64,000 nt of DNA, from positions 4,588,001 through 4,652,000 of the forward strand of contig NZ_AP022616.1 of assembly GCF_010731115.1 (NCBI RefSeq), in the 5' to 3' direction. The translations under genes were made by a program, and so were the position numbers. This stretch comes from Mycolicibacterium phocaicum. GTDB taxonomy: Bacteria > Actinomycetota > Actinomycetes > Mycobacteriales > Mycobacteriaceae. The notes under the pieces are model-generated. The model made no database searches. It was not told the origin of the DNA and saw nothing but the letters and a program-made list of their open reading frames with translations. Position 1 is the stretch's first letter; every line of letters begins with the position of its first letter. Positions 44,734-57,461 of this stretch are shown piece after piece.

Positions 44734-45747
44734 ATGGCCACTCACAGGGCAGTTCACGTTGCGCAGGCCGACGGGCCGCTCGCACTGACGGACGTCGACA
44801 CCGTCTCGCCGCCGCGCGATCACGTCCGCATCGCGGTCGCCGCGTGCGGGGTGTGTGGCACCGACCGGGAGTTCCACGCGGGGCACTTCCCGGGACTCTC
44901 GTGGCCGATCACCCTCGGCCACGAGATCGCGGGCACCGTCGCCGAACTGGGCGACGGCGTCGAGGATTTCGCCGTCGGTGATCGCGTTGCGGTGGGCTGG
45001 TTCGGTGGCAACTGCAACCGCTGCGTGCCGTGCCGCCAGGGTCATTTCATGCAGTGCGTCCGCATGGAAGTGCCGAGCTGGCACTATCCCGGTGGCTACG
45101 CCGAATCGGTCACGGCGCCCGCGACCGCACTGGCCCGAATCCCGGACGGATTCTCGTTCGCCGAGGCGGCCCCGATGGGCTGCGCGGGCGTGACGACGTT
45201 CAACGGCCTGCGCAAGACGCGCGCCAAGGCCGGCGACCTGGTCGCGGTGATCGGCATCGGTGGCCTGGGCCACCTGGGCGTGCAGTTCTCCCGGGCCATG
45301 GGCTTCGAGACCGTCGCGATCGCCCGCGGTCCCGAGCGCGAAGCCGCGGCCAAGGAACTCGGCGCCCAGCACTACATCGATTCGACCGCCGCGGACGTCG
45401 CCGCCGAACTGCAGCGTCTCGGCGGGGCAGTCGTGGTGCTCGCGACCGCCGCGAGCGCGACGGCGATGGCCGCGACCGTTGCTGGTCTCGCACCGGAGGG
45501 GCAACTCGTGACGGTCGGCGTAACGCCCGAGCCACTGCCGATCAGCCCGCTCGATCTCATCAACGGCGGTTTCTCGGTGATCGGGCATCCGTCGGGCACC
45601 GCGCGCGATATCGAGGAGACCTTGCACTTCGCCGCGCTGACGGGCGTGCGGGCCGTCATCGAGGAACGGCCGCTCGCGCAGGCCGCCGAGGCCTTCGAGC
45701 GGATGAACAGCGGGCACGCGCGTTACCGGATGGTCTTGACCGTCTGA
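44734..45747 (+). CDS. Zinc-dependent alcohol dehydrogenase
   Basis: A 337-residue medium-chain dehydrogenase. Catalytic zinc ligands are Cys in CGVCGTDREFH (near residue 40) and the GHEIAGTV His-Glu; a structural zinc site is present in GGNCNRCVPCRQGHFMQC with four cysteines. The Rossmann loop IGIGGLGHLGVQFSRAMG is near 173. It probably oxidises or reduces a simple alcohol or aldehyde with NAD(P). It lies between the DedA gene and fba. Confidence 0.88.
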   Translation: MATHRAVHVAQADGPLALTDVDTVSPPRDHVRIAVAACGVCGTDREFHAGHFPGLSWPITLGHEIAGTVAELGDGVEDFAVGDRVAVGWFGGNCNRCVPCRQGHFMQCVRMEVPSWHYPGGYAESVTAPATALARIPDGFSFAEAAPMGCAGVTTFNGLRKTRAKAGDLVAVIGIGGLGHLGVQFSRAMGFETVAIARGPEREAAAKELGAQHYIDSTAADVAAELQRLGGAVVVLATAASATAMAATVAGLAPEGQLVTVGVTPEPLPISPLDLINGGFSVIGHPSGTARDIEETLHFAALTGVRAVIEERPLAQAAEAFERMNSGHARYRMVLTV

Positions 45748-45828
45748 CCGGGTGTCCCCGGGTGCCGCACTTCAGCTTCACGTGGCTGACATACTGGCCC
45801 AGACTGCAGGTTCGCCGAGAGGAAAAAC

Positions 45829-46875
45829 ATGCCCATCGCCACGCCCGAGGTCTACGCGGAGATGCTGGCCCGCGCCAAGGAGCACTCCTTCGCGTTCCCG
45901 GCCATCAACTGCACGTCGTCGGAAACCATCAACGCGGCGATCAAAGGTTTCGCCGACGCGGGTAGCGACGGCATCATCCAATTCTCCACGGGCGGTGCCG
46001 AATTCGGCTCCGGTCTCGGTATCAAGGACATGGTGACCGGCTCGGTCGCGCTGGCCGAGTTCGCCCACGTCGTCGCCGCCAAGTACGACATCACCGTCGC
46101 GCTGCACACCGACCACTGCCCCAAGGACAAGCTCGACGGCTTCGTCCGGCCGCTGCTGGCCATCTCGGCCGAGCGCGTCGCCCGCGGCGAGAACCCGCTC
46201 TTCCAGTCGCACATGTGGGACGGCTCCGCGGTGCCGATCGACGAGAACCTGCAGATCGCGCAGGAGCTGCTGAAGCTGACGTCGGCCGCGAACATCATCC
46301 TCGAGGTCGAGATCGGCGTCGTCGGCGGTGAAGAGGACGGCGTCGAGGCTGAGATCAACGAGAAGCTGTACACCAGCTCCGAAGACTTCGAGAAGACCAT
46401 CGACGCGCTGGGCTCCGGTGAGAACGGCAAGTACCTGCTCGCCGCCACCTTCGGCAACGTGCACGGGGTCTACAAGCCGGGCAACGTCAAGCTCAAGCCC
46501 GAGGTACTGGCCGAGGGGCAGAAGGTGGCCGCCGCCAAGCTCGGTCTGCCGGCGGGCTCCAAGCCGTTCGACTTCGTGTTCCATGGCGGTTCGGGCTCGC
46601 TGAAGTCGGAGATCGAGGACTCGCTGCGCTACGGCGTCGTCAAGATGAACGTCGACACCGACACCCAGTACGCGTTCACCCGCCCCGTCGCCGCGCACAT
46701 GTTCACCAACTACGACGGCGTCCTGAAGATCGACGGCGAGGTCGGTAACAAGAAGGTCTACGACCCGCGCAGCTACCTGAAGAAGGCCGAGGCGTCCATG
46801 ACGCAGCGTGTCATCGAGGCGTGCAACGACCTGCACAGCACGGGCCGCAGCGTCTCCGCGGGGATGTCCAGCTAG
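45829..46875 (+). CDS. fba: Class II fructose-bisphosphate aldolase
   Basis: A 348-residue class II (zinc-dependent) aldolase. The metal/catalytic block HTDHCPKDKL is near residue 94, the phosphate loop FVFHGGSGS near 252 and KMNVDTDTQYAF near 276. It cleaves fructose-1,6-bisphosphate in glycolysis and works in reverse in gluconeogenesis, relevant for growth on sterols and fatty acids. GAGAGGA precedes the ATG. All key residues are in place. Confidence 0.95.
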   Translation: MPIATPEVYAEMLARAKEHSFAFPAINCTSSETINAAIKGFADAGSDGIIQFSTGGAEFGSGLGIKDMVTGSVALAEFAHVVAAKYDITVALHTDHCPKDKLDGFVRPLLAISAERVARGENPLFQSHMWDGSAVPIDENLQIAQELLKLTSAANIILEVEIGVVGGEEDGVEAEINEKLYTSSEDFEKTIDALGSGENGKYLLAATFGNVHGVYKPGNVKLKPEVLAEGQKVAAAKLGLPAGSKPFDFVFHGGSGSLKSEIEDSLRYGVVKMNVDTDTQYAFTRPVAAHMFTNYDGVLKIDGEVGNKKVYDPRSYLKKAEASMTQRVIEACNDLHSTGRSVSAGMSS

Positions 46876-46896
46876 ACAGCACCGCCCAGTGGCCGG

Positions 46897-47334
46897 TCAG
46901 GACACGAGAATTGCGAAATTCTGTGTCGTGGCCGGCCATTCGGCATTCATGGCCGAGTGGCCGCGGGTGAGGAGCACCGTGCCCAGCACCGCGACGGCGG
47001 CGATGGCCGCGATCACCAGCACCAGCGCGATGACCCAGCCCCAGCTGCGTCGGTCCTTCTGCGGCTTGCCGGTCCCGGGGATAACCTGCGGCGCGGCCGG
47101 CGGCATCATCTCGGTTTCCGGGTCCGGCAGCGGCGCGATGATCTGCGTCTTGCCGTCGAAGCCCGACGGCGCGGTGAAGCGCCGCACCGGGATGGTCGGG
47201 TCGGTCGCCGGGTCCGCGGGCTCGAAGATCTCGGTTGCCGCCGCGGCGTCGTCGCCTGTCGAGGCAGCGCGCTGATCGGCATCGCGACGGCCGTCCGGTC
47301 CCGTCGAGTTCGACATGGCGGCTGGGTTCGACAT
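46897..47334 (-). CDS. Single-pass membrane protein of unknown function
   Basis: A 145-residue protein with an acidic, Ala/Thr/Pro-rich cytosolic N-terminal region of about 98 residues, one transmembrane helix (WVIALVLVIAAIAAVAVLGTVLL) and a very short outer tail of about 20 residues. The layout resembles the N-terminal half of longer mycobacterial membrane proteins found beside fba (Rv0361 type), but lacks their outer domain. It is convergent with fba. Confidence 0.72.
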   Translation of the reverse strand: MSNPAAMSNSTGPDGRRDADQRAASTGDDAAAATEIFEPADPATDPTIPVRRFTAPSGFDGKTQIIAPLPDPETEMMPPAAPQVIPGTGKPQKDRRSWGWVIALVLVIAAIAAVAVLGTVLLTRGHSAMNAEWPATTQNFAILVS

Positions 47335-47460
47335 GGGGGTGACTGTCCTCCCGAGATCAGATCGCGCACTGGGGCCGATGCGTCCTGGAACAGGCCGCGA
47401 CGTCCTACCAGGAGCTTAATCTCCCGCCTGCGGGATCTGAGCGAGCGGCCGCACGGCACA

Positions 47461-47883
47461 ATGGCGGCCATGACGCGAATGGGTGATCTGCTGGGTCCGG
47501 ATCCGGTGTTGCTGCCTGCCAACTTCGAGGCCGAGGACGCTCTCGCCGCGGGTAAATCTGCGACCGACGTTGCTGCGGCGCACCCGACGGCCTCTGTCGC
47601 GTGGGCCGCCCTGGCCGAGGCCGCGCTGGCCGACGGCCAGACGATCACCGCCTACGCCTACGCCCGGACCGGTTACCACCGCGGGCTGGACCAGCTGCGC
47701 CGCAACGGCTGGAAGGGCTTCGGCCCGGTGCCGTTCGCACACGAACCGAACCAGGGCTTCCTGCGCTGCGTGGCGGTGCTGGCGAAGGCCGCGGAATCGA
47801 TCGGCGAGCAGGACGAGTACCTGCGCTGCCTGGACCTGCTGGACGACTGCGATCCGGCGGCCCGTGGCGAGCTGGGTCTCTAA
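47461..47883 (+). CDS. DUF3151 protein (Rv0360c family)
   Basis: A 140-residue protein of an actinobacterial conserved family: TRMGDLLGPDPVLLP, AYAYARTGYHRGLDQLRRNGWKG and the C-terminal CLDLLDDCDPAAR are its signatures. The function is unknown. The ATG at 47461 matches the extended N-terminus of relatives; the ATG at 47470 is equally possible. It abuts the convergent CDF gene with no spacer. Confidence 0.85.
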   Translation: MAAMTRMGDLLGPDPVLLPANFEAEDALAAGKSATDVAAAHPTASVAWAALAEAALADGQTITAYAYARTGYHRGLDQLRRNGWKGFGPVPFAHEPNQGFLRCVAVLAKAAESIGEQDEYLRCLDLLDDCDPAARGELGL

Positions 47884-52330
<4,447 letters not shown>

Positions 52331-52334
<4 letters not shown>

Positions 52335-54310
52335 GGCTCGGCGCGCAGCGCGGGCCACCAGATGCGGGGCCCGATCAGGGTGAACAGCGCCGGGATGATC
52401 ACGGTCCGCACCACGAAGGTGTCCAGCAGGATGCCGAGGCCGACGATGATGCCCAGCTGCGTCAGCACGATCAGCGGCAGCACGCCGAGCACGCAGGACA
52501 CCGCGGCCAGCACGATGCCGGCGCTGGTGATGACCGCGCCGGTCGCCGAGACCGCGCGCACGATGCCCTCGCGGTTGCCGAATTCCGGGGTCTCTTCGCG
52601 CGCCCTGGTCACCAGGAAGATCGTGTAGTCGACGCCGAGCGCGACGAGGAACAGGAACGCGAACAGCGGAGTTCCGTTGTCCAGCGCGGGAAAACCGAAC
52701 AGGTGCACGCTGGCCCAGCCGCCGACTCCGAGCGCCGCCAGCGCGCTCAGCACCGTCACCGCCACCAGCAGCAGCGGTGCCAGCGCCGAGCGCAGCAGCA
52801 CGTATAGGACGGCCAGGACGACCAGCAGGATCGCCGGGATGACGATCTTCCGGTCGTGTTGAGCCGCCGTTGCGGCGTCGCGGGCCTGCGCGTCGGGGCC
52901 GCCGACGACCGCTTGCGCATCGATCTGGTGCACCGAATCGCGAAGGGTGTCAATGGTTTTGAACGCTTCCGCGGATGCGGGTGCAGCGGCCAGGACCACC
53001 GACCACTGCGTCAGGCCCGACGCCGAGTGCCCGGCCGGCATCGCCGACACGACGCCGGGGGTGTGAGTGAGGGCATCGCCCACCGCGGGGTTGGCCGCGA
53101 TGACGGTGGTCGGATTGGTCAGGCCGCTGGGGAAGTGCGCGGCCAGGGTGTCATAGCCGGCGACAGACTCGGCCTGCACGCGGAACTGCTGGGTCTGGGA
53201 CAACCCGATGGGCAGATTCACCAGCCCGACGCACAGCGCGGCCAAACCGGCCAACGCCACCGTGGCGACGCGGCCCGGCCTGCGCGAGACGCCCGCCGCA
53301 ATGCGGTGCCAGAGGCCGCTGTCGGTGAGTGGGGCGGCGTGCGAACCGGTTTCGGGGATGAAGGGCCAGAACAGCCGGCGGCCGAACAGCCCGAGCAGCG
53401 GCGGTAGCACCAGCAGCACGAACACCGCGGCGACCACCAGGCCCGACGCCGCCTGCACCCCGAGGCTGCGGTTGCTCGGCGCCGAGGCGAGCAGCAGTGT
53501 CAGCAGCGCCAGGACCACGGTGGCGTTACTGGCGATGATCGCCGGGGCCGCCGCGCGCCAAGCCGCCCGCAGGGCGTCGCGATGATCGCCGCGCCGGGAC
53601 AGTTCCTCCCGGTAGCGCGAAATGAGCAGCAGCGCATAGTTGGTGCCCGCGCCGAACACCAGCACGCTGGTGATGCCCGCCGTCGAACCGTCCGGGTTCA
53701 GGCCCGTCGCCGCGGCCACCGCGGTGCCGACGACCGCGCCCACCTGGTCGGCGAAGCCGATCACCAACAGGGGGATCAGCCACAGGACGGGGGAGCGGTA
53801 CGTCACGATGAGCAGTAGTGCCACGACGGTTGCGGTCACCGCGAGCAGCGTGAAGTTCGCGCCGGCAAAGGAATTCGCGATGTCGGCGCCGAACGCGGGT
53901 CCGCCCGTGACCCGAGCCCGTAAGCCGTCGGGCAGCGAAGCCGATACCTGCGACCGCAGCTCCTGCACCTTGTCTCGGAGCTCGAAGCCCGACAGGTCGG
54001 AGGCCAGCGGCGCCACCCGTACCGCGGCCTTGCTGTCCTCGGATACCCGAGCGCCCGCCCCGGCCGCGGCGATATCGGCCGGCGTCAGGGGCGCGTCGTC
54101 GGTCCGGGTGACAACGATGATCGCCGGCGCGGTGTCGCCGCCGGGGAACTGCGCGCGCAGGGCGTCGGCGCGGGCGGACTCGGCACCGGCGGGCACCGCC
54201 ACCGGCGACTGCGACGACGAATCCCCGGCGCCGAGCACTGCCATGGCGACGCCGGAGAGCAACAGGACGAGCAGGGCCGATGCCCATGCGATTCGGGTAG
54301 ACACCTCCAA
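52331..54310 (-). CDS. MMPL/RND-family membrane transporter (short type)
   Basis: A 659-residue RND-like protein with twelve predicted helices in two six-helix groups. The motif GAGTNYALLLISRYREEL (near residue 214) and VALGVDYTIFLVTRAREE (near 565) are the MMPL signatures, the first with Asn in place of the usual Asp, the second with the standard Asp. It is divergent from a MarR regulator, suggesting drug or toxic-lipid efflux under MarR control. The start is taken as TTG 54310; GTG 54304 is possible. The end overlaps the convergent thioesterase gene by four bases. Confidence 0.85.
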
Positions 54311-54357
54311 AATATTTCAGATACTTAACTATTAATCAAATGAAATTCACCGGGCGC

Positions 54358-54363
54358 TATGCT
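54358..54363 (+). promoter_or_regulatory. Candidate -10 box for a leaderless marR transcript
   Basis: TATGCT ends six bases before the GTG at 54370. This is the spacing of a mycobacterial leaderless start and supports that GTG over the upstream ATG. Confidence 0.45.
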
Positions 54364-54369
54364 CTCCGC

Positions 54370-54855
54370 GTGCCAAAGCCGCCCGACCGTGCCGACCTGG
54401 AGGCGCAGATCGCCGCCGATGTGCGGGCGCTGACGGCCGAATCCGACCAGATCGGCCGGGCTTTCGCGGTGCAGAACGAACTGGGCGCCAACGACTTCCG
54501 GGCGCTGCTGCACATCATGGTCGCCGAGTCCGCGGGGACGCCGCTGACTGCCGGTGAGCTGCGCAAGCTGATGGGCACCTCGGGTGCGGCCATCACCTAC
54601 CTGGTGGAGCGGATGATCGCTTCCGGGCATCTGCGCCGCGAAGCCGATCCGGCCGACCGGCGCAAGGTCATCCTCCGGAACGACGACAAGGGCCTCGCCA
54701 CCGGCCGCGAATTCTTCAGCCCGCTGGCGCACCTCAACACGCAGGCCCTGGCGGACCTGCCCGATGCGGACCTCGAGGCGGCGCACCGGGTTTTCGTGGC
54801 GCTCACCGGCGCGATGCGGGCGTTCCGGGCCGAGCCGGCACCGGAGGCGCCGTGA
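54370..54855 (+). CDS. MarR-family transcriptional regulator
   Basis: A 161-residue winged-helix regulator: the recognition region is AGELRKLMGTSGAAITYLVERMIASG followed by the wing LRREADPADRRKVILRNDDKG with the family's DxRxxxV-type motif. It is divergent from the MMPL transporter and probably represses it. The GTG at 54370 with the TATGCT box six bases upstream is preferred; an in-frame ATG at 54340 would add ten residues. Its stop directly abuts the stop of the convergent GH25 gene. Confidence 0.85.
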   Translation: MPKPPDRADLEAQIAADVRALTAESDQIGRAFAVQNELGANDFRALLHIMVAESAGTPLTAGELRKLMGTSGAAITYLVERMIASGHLRREADPADRRKVILRNDDKGLATGREFFSPLAHLNTQALADLPDADLEAAHRVFVALTGAMRAFRAEPAPEAP

Positions 54856-55692
54856 TCACACGGCAGACGAGGCCTTGAGGGCGTCGACGTCTGCCCGGAG
54901 TGCGGCCAGCGCGTCCACCACCGTCAGGTTCTGGCCGGCGGCGTTGTGGCCGAGCTGCGGCCAGCCGTTGAGGTTCGGGCCGCGGAGCTGGGTTTGAATG
55001 TCCTGCACGATGGCCAGGATCTGGTTGAGAGCCGCGGTGGTGGGGTCGGGTTGAGTCACGGTGCCTCCCTGCAGCAGTGAGATGAGTTGATCGAGCGTGC
55101 CCTGGAATGCGTTGCAGTCCACCGAGAGATTCCCGATCAGCGCGGCATCGGTGAATTGCAGGATCTGCGGCGTGGCTCCGCCGTAGGGGAACCAGTAACG
55201 CTGATTGTCATTGCCGGGATAGAGATTTGACGCGTAGCCGGTGCCGTTGACGTAGTTCGATGCGATGAGGCCGGGTACCTGAGAGATGTCGGGCGAGCCG
55301 ATCTGTTGCCAGTACCAGTGCGGGATGTACGACAGCGAGATCGTCACGCCGACGGCGTTGAAGGCATTGACCACGGCCCAGAAGTTGTGGATGTCACCGG
55401 AATTCGCCTCGAAGTCCAGCATCGCGTATTTGCCACCGTTGTTGCTGAGCCACGTTTGCGCCTGCGCCGCCGGGCTGTTGGTGGTGACGTAGTGATAGCC
55501 GATGTGGGGAAAGTGGTTGTCGCGGCACCACTGTGCGATCACCGGCCAGTACGGATCCCGGTAATAGCTGCCCTCGGACACCTTCTGCTCGATCCAGGAA
55601 AAGCCCTGTCCGGGCAGCTGGGAGACGAAGGTGATGGCGTCGGCGGCCGAACGGAAGTTGTTGTTCGACGTGTCGGGGCCGTACAGGGTCAC
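54856..55692 (-). CDS. GH25 muramidase-like protein resembling mycobacteriophage lysin
   Basis: A 278-residue protein without a signal peptide. The N-terminal 210 residues have the GH25 lysozyme pattern: YGPDTSNNNF with the first catalytic-region Asp, FSWIEQKVSEGSYYRDP, IGYHYV, and MLDFEAN containing the DxE pair. The C-terminal part (ILAIVQDIQTQLRGPNLNG, WPQLG, LVDALAALRADVDALK-like) is of a type seen in phage-encoded lysins. No other phage gene is nearby. The GTG start overlaps the stop of a 64-codon gene (GTGA). It could be a domesticated endolysin or a secreted effector using another export route. Confidence 0.8.
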   Translation of the reverse strand: MTLYGPDTSNNNFRSAADAITFVSQLPGQGFSWIEQKVSEGSYYRDPYWPVIAQWCRDNHFPHIGYHYVTTNSPAAQAQTWLSNNGGKYAMLDFEANSGDIHNFWAVVNAFNAVGVTISLSYIPHWYWQQIGSPDISQVPGLIASNYVNGTGYASNLYPGNDNQRYWFPYGGATPQILQFTDAALIGNLSVDCNAFQGTLDQLISLLQGGTVTQPDPTTAALNQILAIVQDIQTQLRGPNLNGWPQLGHNAAGQNLTVVDALAALRADVDALKASSAV

Positions 55693-55883
55693 AGCAGCAC
55701 CGTCTCCGGATTCACCGGCGTCCAACTGGTGGTGCTCGCCAAAGCCTTTGTATCGGCGGTGGATCCGTCGCTGAGTTGCACCGTCCACTGCAACCGGCCG
55801 TCGCTGTCATGCGTCGCCGTGGCGACGGCGCCTGCCTGCTCGCACATCTCGCCGAGGGCTTCGGGTTTGCCCGCCGCGTTCAT
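55689..55883 (-). CDS. 64-residue protein coupled to the GH25 gene
   Basis: A small polar protein (MNAAGKPEALGEMCEQAGAV at its start, then a beta-rich stretch LQWTVQLSDGSTAD). Its ATG lies after a region with GGCGAGGA, and its stop overlaps the GTG of the GH25 gene by four bases, which argues for real, coupled translation. No membrane helix is visible, so it is not an obvious holin. It might be an immunity or chaperone protein for the muramidase; function unknown. Confidence 0.6.
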   Translation of the reverse strand: MNAAGKPEALGEMCEQAGAVATATHDSDGRLQWTVQLSDGSTADTKALASTTSWTPVNPETVLL

Positions 55884-55982
55884 AGCGAATCCTCGCCTTC
55901 TACCGTAGAGGTCTTGTCCCGCTTAGAATCTCGTTTCGGCGGGCCACTTTCCACGATAGCGCGATCTCCGCGGCTGGGTCGG

Positions 55983-56444
55983 TCAGGCGTTCTCCAGTTC
56001 GGCGATGACGATCTTCTTCTGTCGCATCATCGTCTGGATCTGTTCGGGCCGGCCGAGCAGCTGGTCCATCTTGGCCGGGATGATCTGCCAGCTGATCCCG
56101 AATCGATCCTTGCACCAACCGCATTGCTCGGATTCGGGCACGTGCGAGAGCTTGGACCAGTAGTGGTCGATCTCGTCCTGGTCTGCGCATTCGACGACGA
56201 ACGAGACGGATTCGTTGAAGGTGAACAGCGGCCCACCGTCGAGGCAGACGAAATCGACACCGTTCAAACTGAATCGGCCGTTGAGCACCTTGCCCGACAT
56301 GCCCTTGAAAAGTTCGTCAAGTGCCTCGTCCGGGTACTCCTCCACCGAGATGACATGGGAATTCGGAAACACCTCGACGTAATAGTTCATGGCCTCGCGG
56401 GCCTGGTCGTTGAACCAGAGGCATGGCTGGATGGCGGTCGGCAC
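55983..56444 (-). CDS. VOC/PhnB-like (DUF 3-demethylubiquinone-like) protein
   Basis: A 153-residue glyoxalase-fold protein of the PhnB/YdcG type: QPCLWFNDQAREAMNYYVEVFPNS at the start, FVCLDGGPLFTFNESVSFVVEC in the middle and CGWCKDRFGISWQIIP near the end. These small proteins are common in bacteria and rarely characterised. GTG start at 56444 after AAGGAGAACGAC. It follows the SRPBCC gene closely and is probably part of the ArsR-headed operon. Confidence 0.85.
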   Translation of the reverse strand: MPTAIQPCLWFNDQAREAMNYYVEVFPNSHVISVEEYPDEALDELFKGMSGKVLNGRFSLNGVDFVCLDGGPLFTFNESVSFVVECADQDEIDHYWSKLSHVPESEQCGWCKDRFGISWQIIPAKMDQLLGRPEQIQTMMRQKKIVIAELENA

Positions 56445-56475
56445 GTCGTTCTCCTTGTCTTTCAGTCGTTTTCGG

Positions 56476-56961
56476 TCAGGCGGCCAGCAGCGCATCGATC
56501 TGGCCGAGGGCGCCGGTCATGCCCTCGACCATGCCCATCGCGGTCACCTTCTCGAGTTGTTCGAGGTCGGTGAACCGGGTGACGATCGTCATCCGGGTAC
56601 CGGTGTCGATCGCGTCGAACGACACCTCGAGACGCATGGTGGGCATCTCGGGGTCGGGCTCGCCGTCGGGCTGCGAGAAGCCGTCTTCGATGAGAAGTCG
56701 CGACGGTGCATCGACCTCGAGCGTGGTCCACCAGCCCGGTGCCTTCTCGCCCTCGGGGCCCGTCATGTGATAGCGCGACTGCCCACTCGGGGTGAGTTCG
56801 TGCCGGGTGAAGGTGGCCGGCCAGGTCGGCGGGCCCCACCAGCGTTCCAGCTGGCGCGGGTCTTCCCATACCTGCCAGACCCGCGCCGGCGGCGCGGTGA
56901 ACTCGGCCACGAAGGTCATGGTGAGGGCTTGCGGGTCGGCGGCGCTGCTGATCACCGTCAT
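56476..56961 (-). CDS. SRPBCC/AHSA1-domain protein
   Basis: A 161-residue START-like fold protein: EFTAPPARVWQVWEDPRQLERWWGPP, a GGWWTTLEVDAP-type strand, and the C-terminal helix MVEGMTGALGQIDALLAA. AHSA1-like proteins bind hydrophobic ligands and are regularly encoded with ArsR regulators in actinobacteria. Its start overlaps the ArsR gene stop (ATGA). Confidence 0.88.
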   Translation of the reverse strand: MTVISSAADPQALTMTFVAEFTAPPARVWQVWEDPRQLERWWGPPTWPATFTRHELTPSGQSRYHMTGPEGEKAPGWWTTLEVDAPSRLLIEDGFSQPDGEPDPEMPTMRLEVSFDAIDTGTRMTIVTRFTDLEQLEKVTAMGMVEGMTGALGQIDALLAA

Positions 56962-57353
56962 CGGTGGTCCTTTCTCTTTGTGCTACTTGGTTTTTCGTGT
57001 GGTGGATAGCCGTCTTCGGCGAGGATCGCCTCGATGGTCGCGGCGCGGTCGTGCCAGAGTGCCGCGTACCGCTCCAGGAGCACGCCCGCTCGGTGCAGGG
57101 TTTCGGGCACCGCACGCACGAGTTGTTCCCGGCCGCGGCGCTCTTTATGCACCAGCGCGGCTCCGGCCAGTACCGCGACGTGCTTCTGCACCGCGGCGAA
57201 GCTCATGTCGTAGCCACGCGCGAGCGCGCTCACCGACTGGTCGCTGCGCATGGTGCGGGCGACGATGTCGCGGCGCGTGGCGTCCGCCAACGCGTGGAAG
57301 ATCCGGTCGATCTCCGCATCGGTGAATGCCTCGGGGAAAGTATCTACAACCAT
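56958..57353 (-). CDS. ArsR-family transcriptional regulator
   Basis: A 131-residue winged-helix protein: IFHALADATRRDIVARTM, then the recognition region SVSALARGYDMSFAAVQKHVAVLAGAALV and the wing HKERRGREQLV. It has no metal-binding cysteines, matching the ArsR group that pairs with AHSA1 proteins. The ATG lies inside a long palindrome (57342-57365), so the protein probably represses its own leaderless transcript. Confidence 0.9.
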   Translation of the reverse strand: MVVDTFPEAFTDAEIDRIFHALADATRRDIVARTMRSDQSVSALARGYDMSFAAVQKHVAVLAGAALVHKERRGREQLVRAVPETLHRAGVLLERYAALWHDRAATIEAILAEDGYPPHEKPSSTKRKDHR

Positions 57354-57365
57354 TTGGTTGTAGAT
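57342..57365. promoter_or_regulatory. Palindromic operator covering the arsR start codon
   Basis: Eleven-base arms (ATCTACAACCA and TGGTTGTAGAT) around TT. On the minus strand a TAATCT hexamer ends eight bases before the ATG, so operator, -10 box and initiation codon overlap. Confidence 0.75.
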
Positions 57366-57404
57366 TAGGTGGTGTTGCGAGACAGGTCAAGAGTCCCTTG
57401 CCGA

Positions 57405-57456
57405 GAAGGACCAAATGGCGGCTGTGGCGTGCTTGTCGGCGACCATTTGGTCCTTC
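57405..57456. repeat. Palindromic repeat (family B) after the DUF559 gene
   Basis: GAAGGACCAAATGG (57405-57418) pairs perfectly with CCATTTGGTCCTTC (57443-57456) around a 24-base loop, six bases beyond the DUF559 stop. A diverged copy is at 58357-58407. It probably ends the DUF559 transcript. Confidence 0.8.
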
Positions 57457-57461
57457 CCGAG

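Noticed and set aside
54856..55883. Intact prophage around the GH25 gene
   Set aside because: Neighbours on both sides are ordinary chromosomal genes; there is no integrase, capsid, tail or att-like duplication visible.
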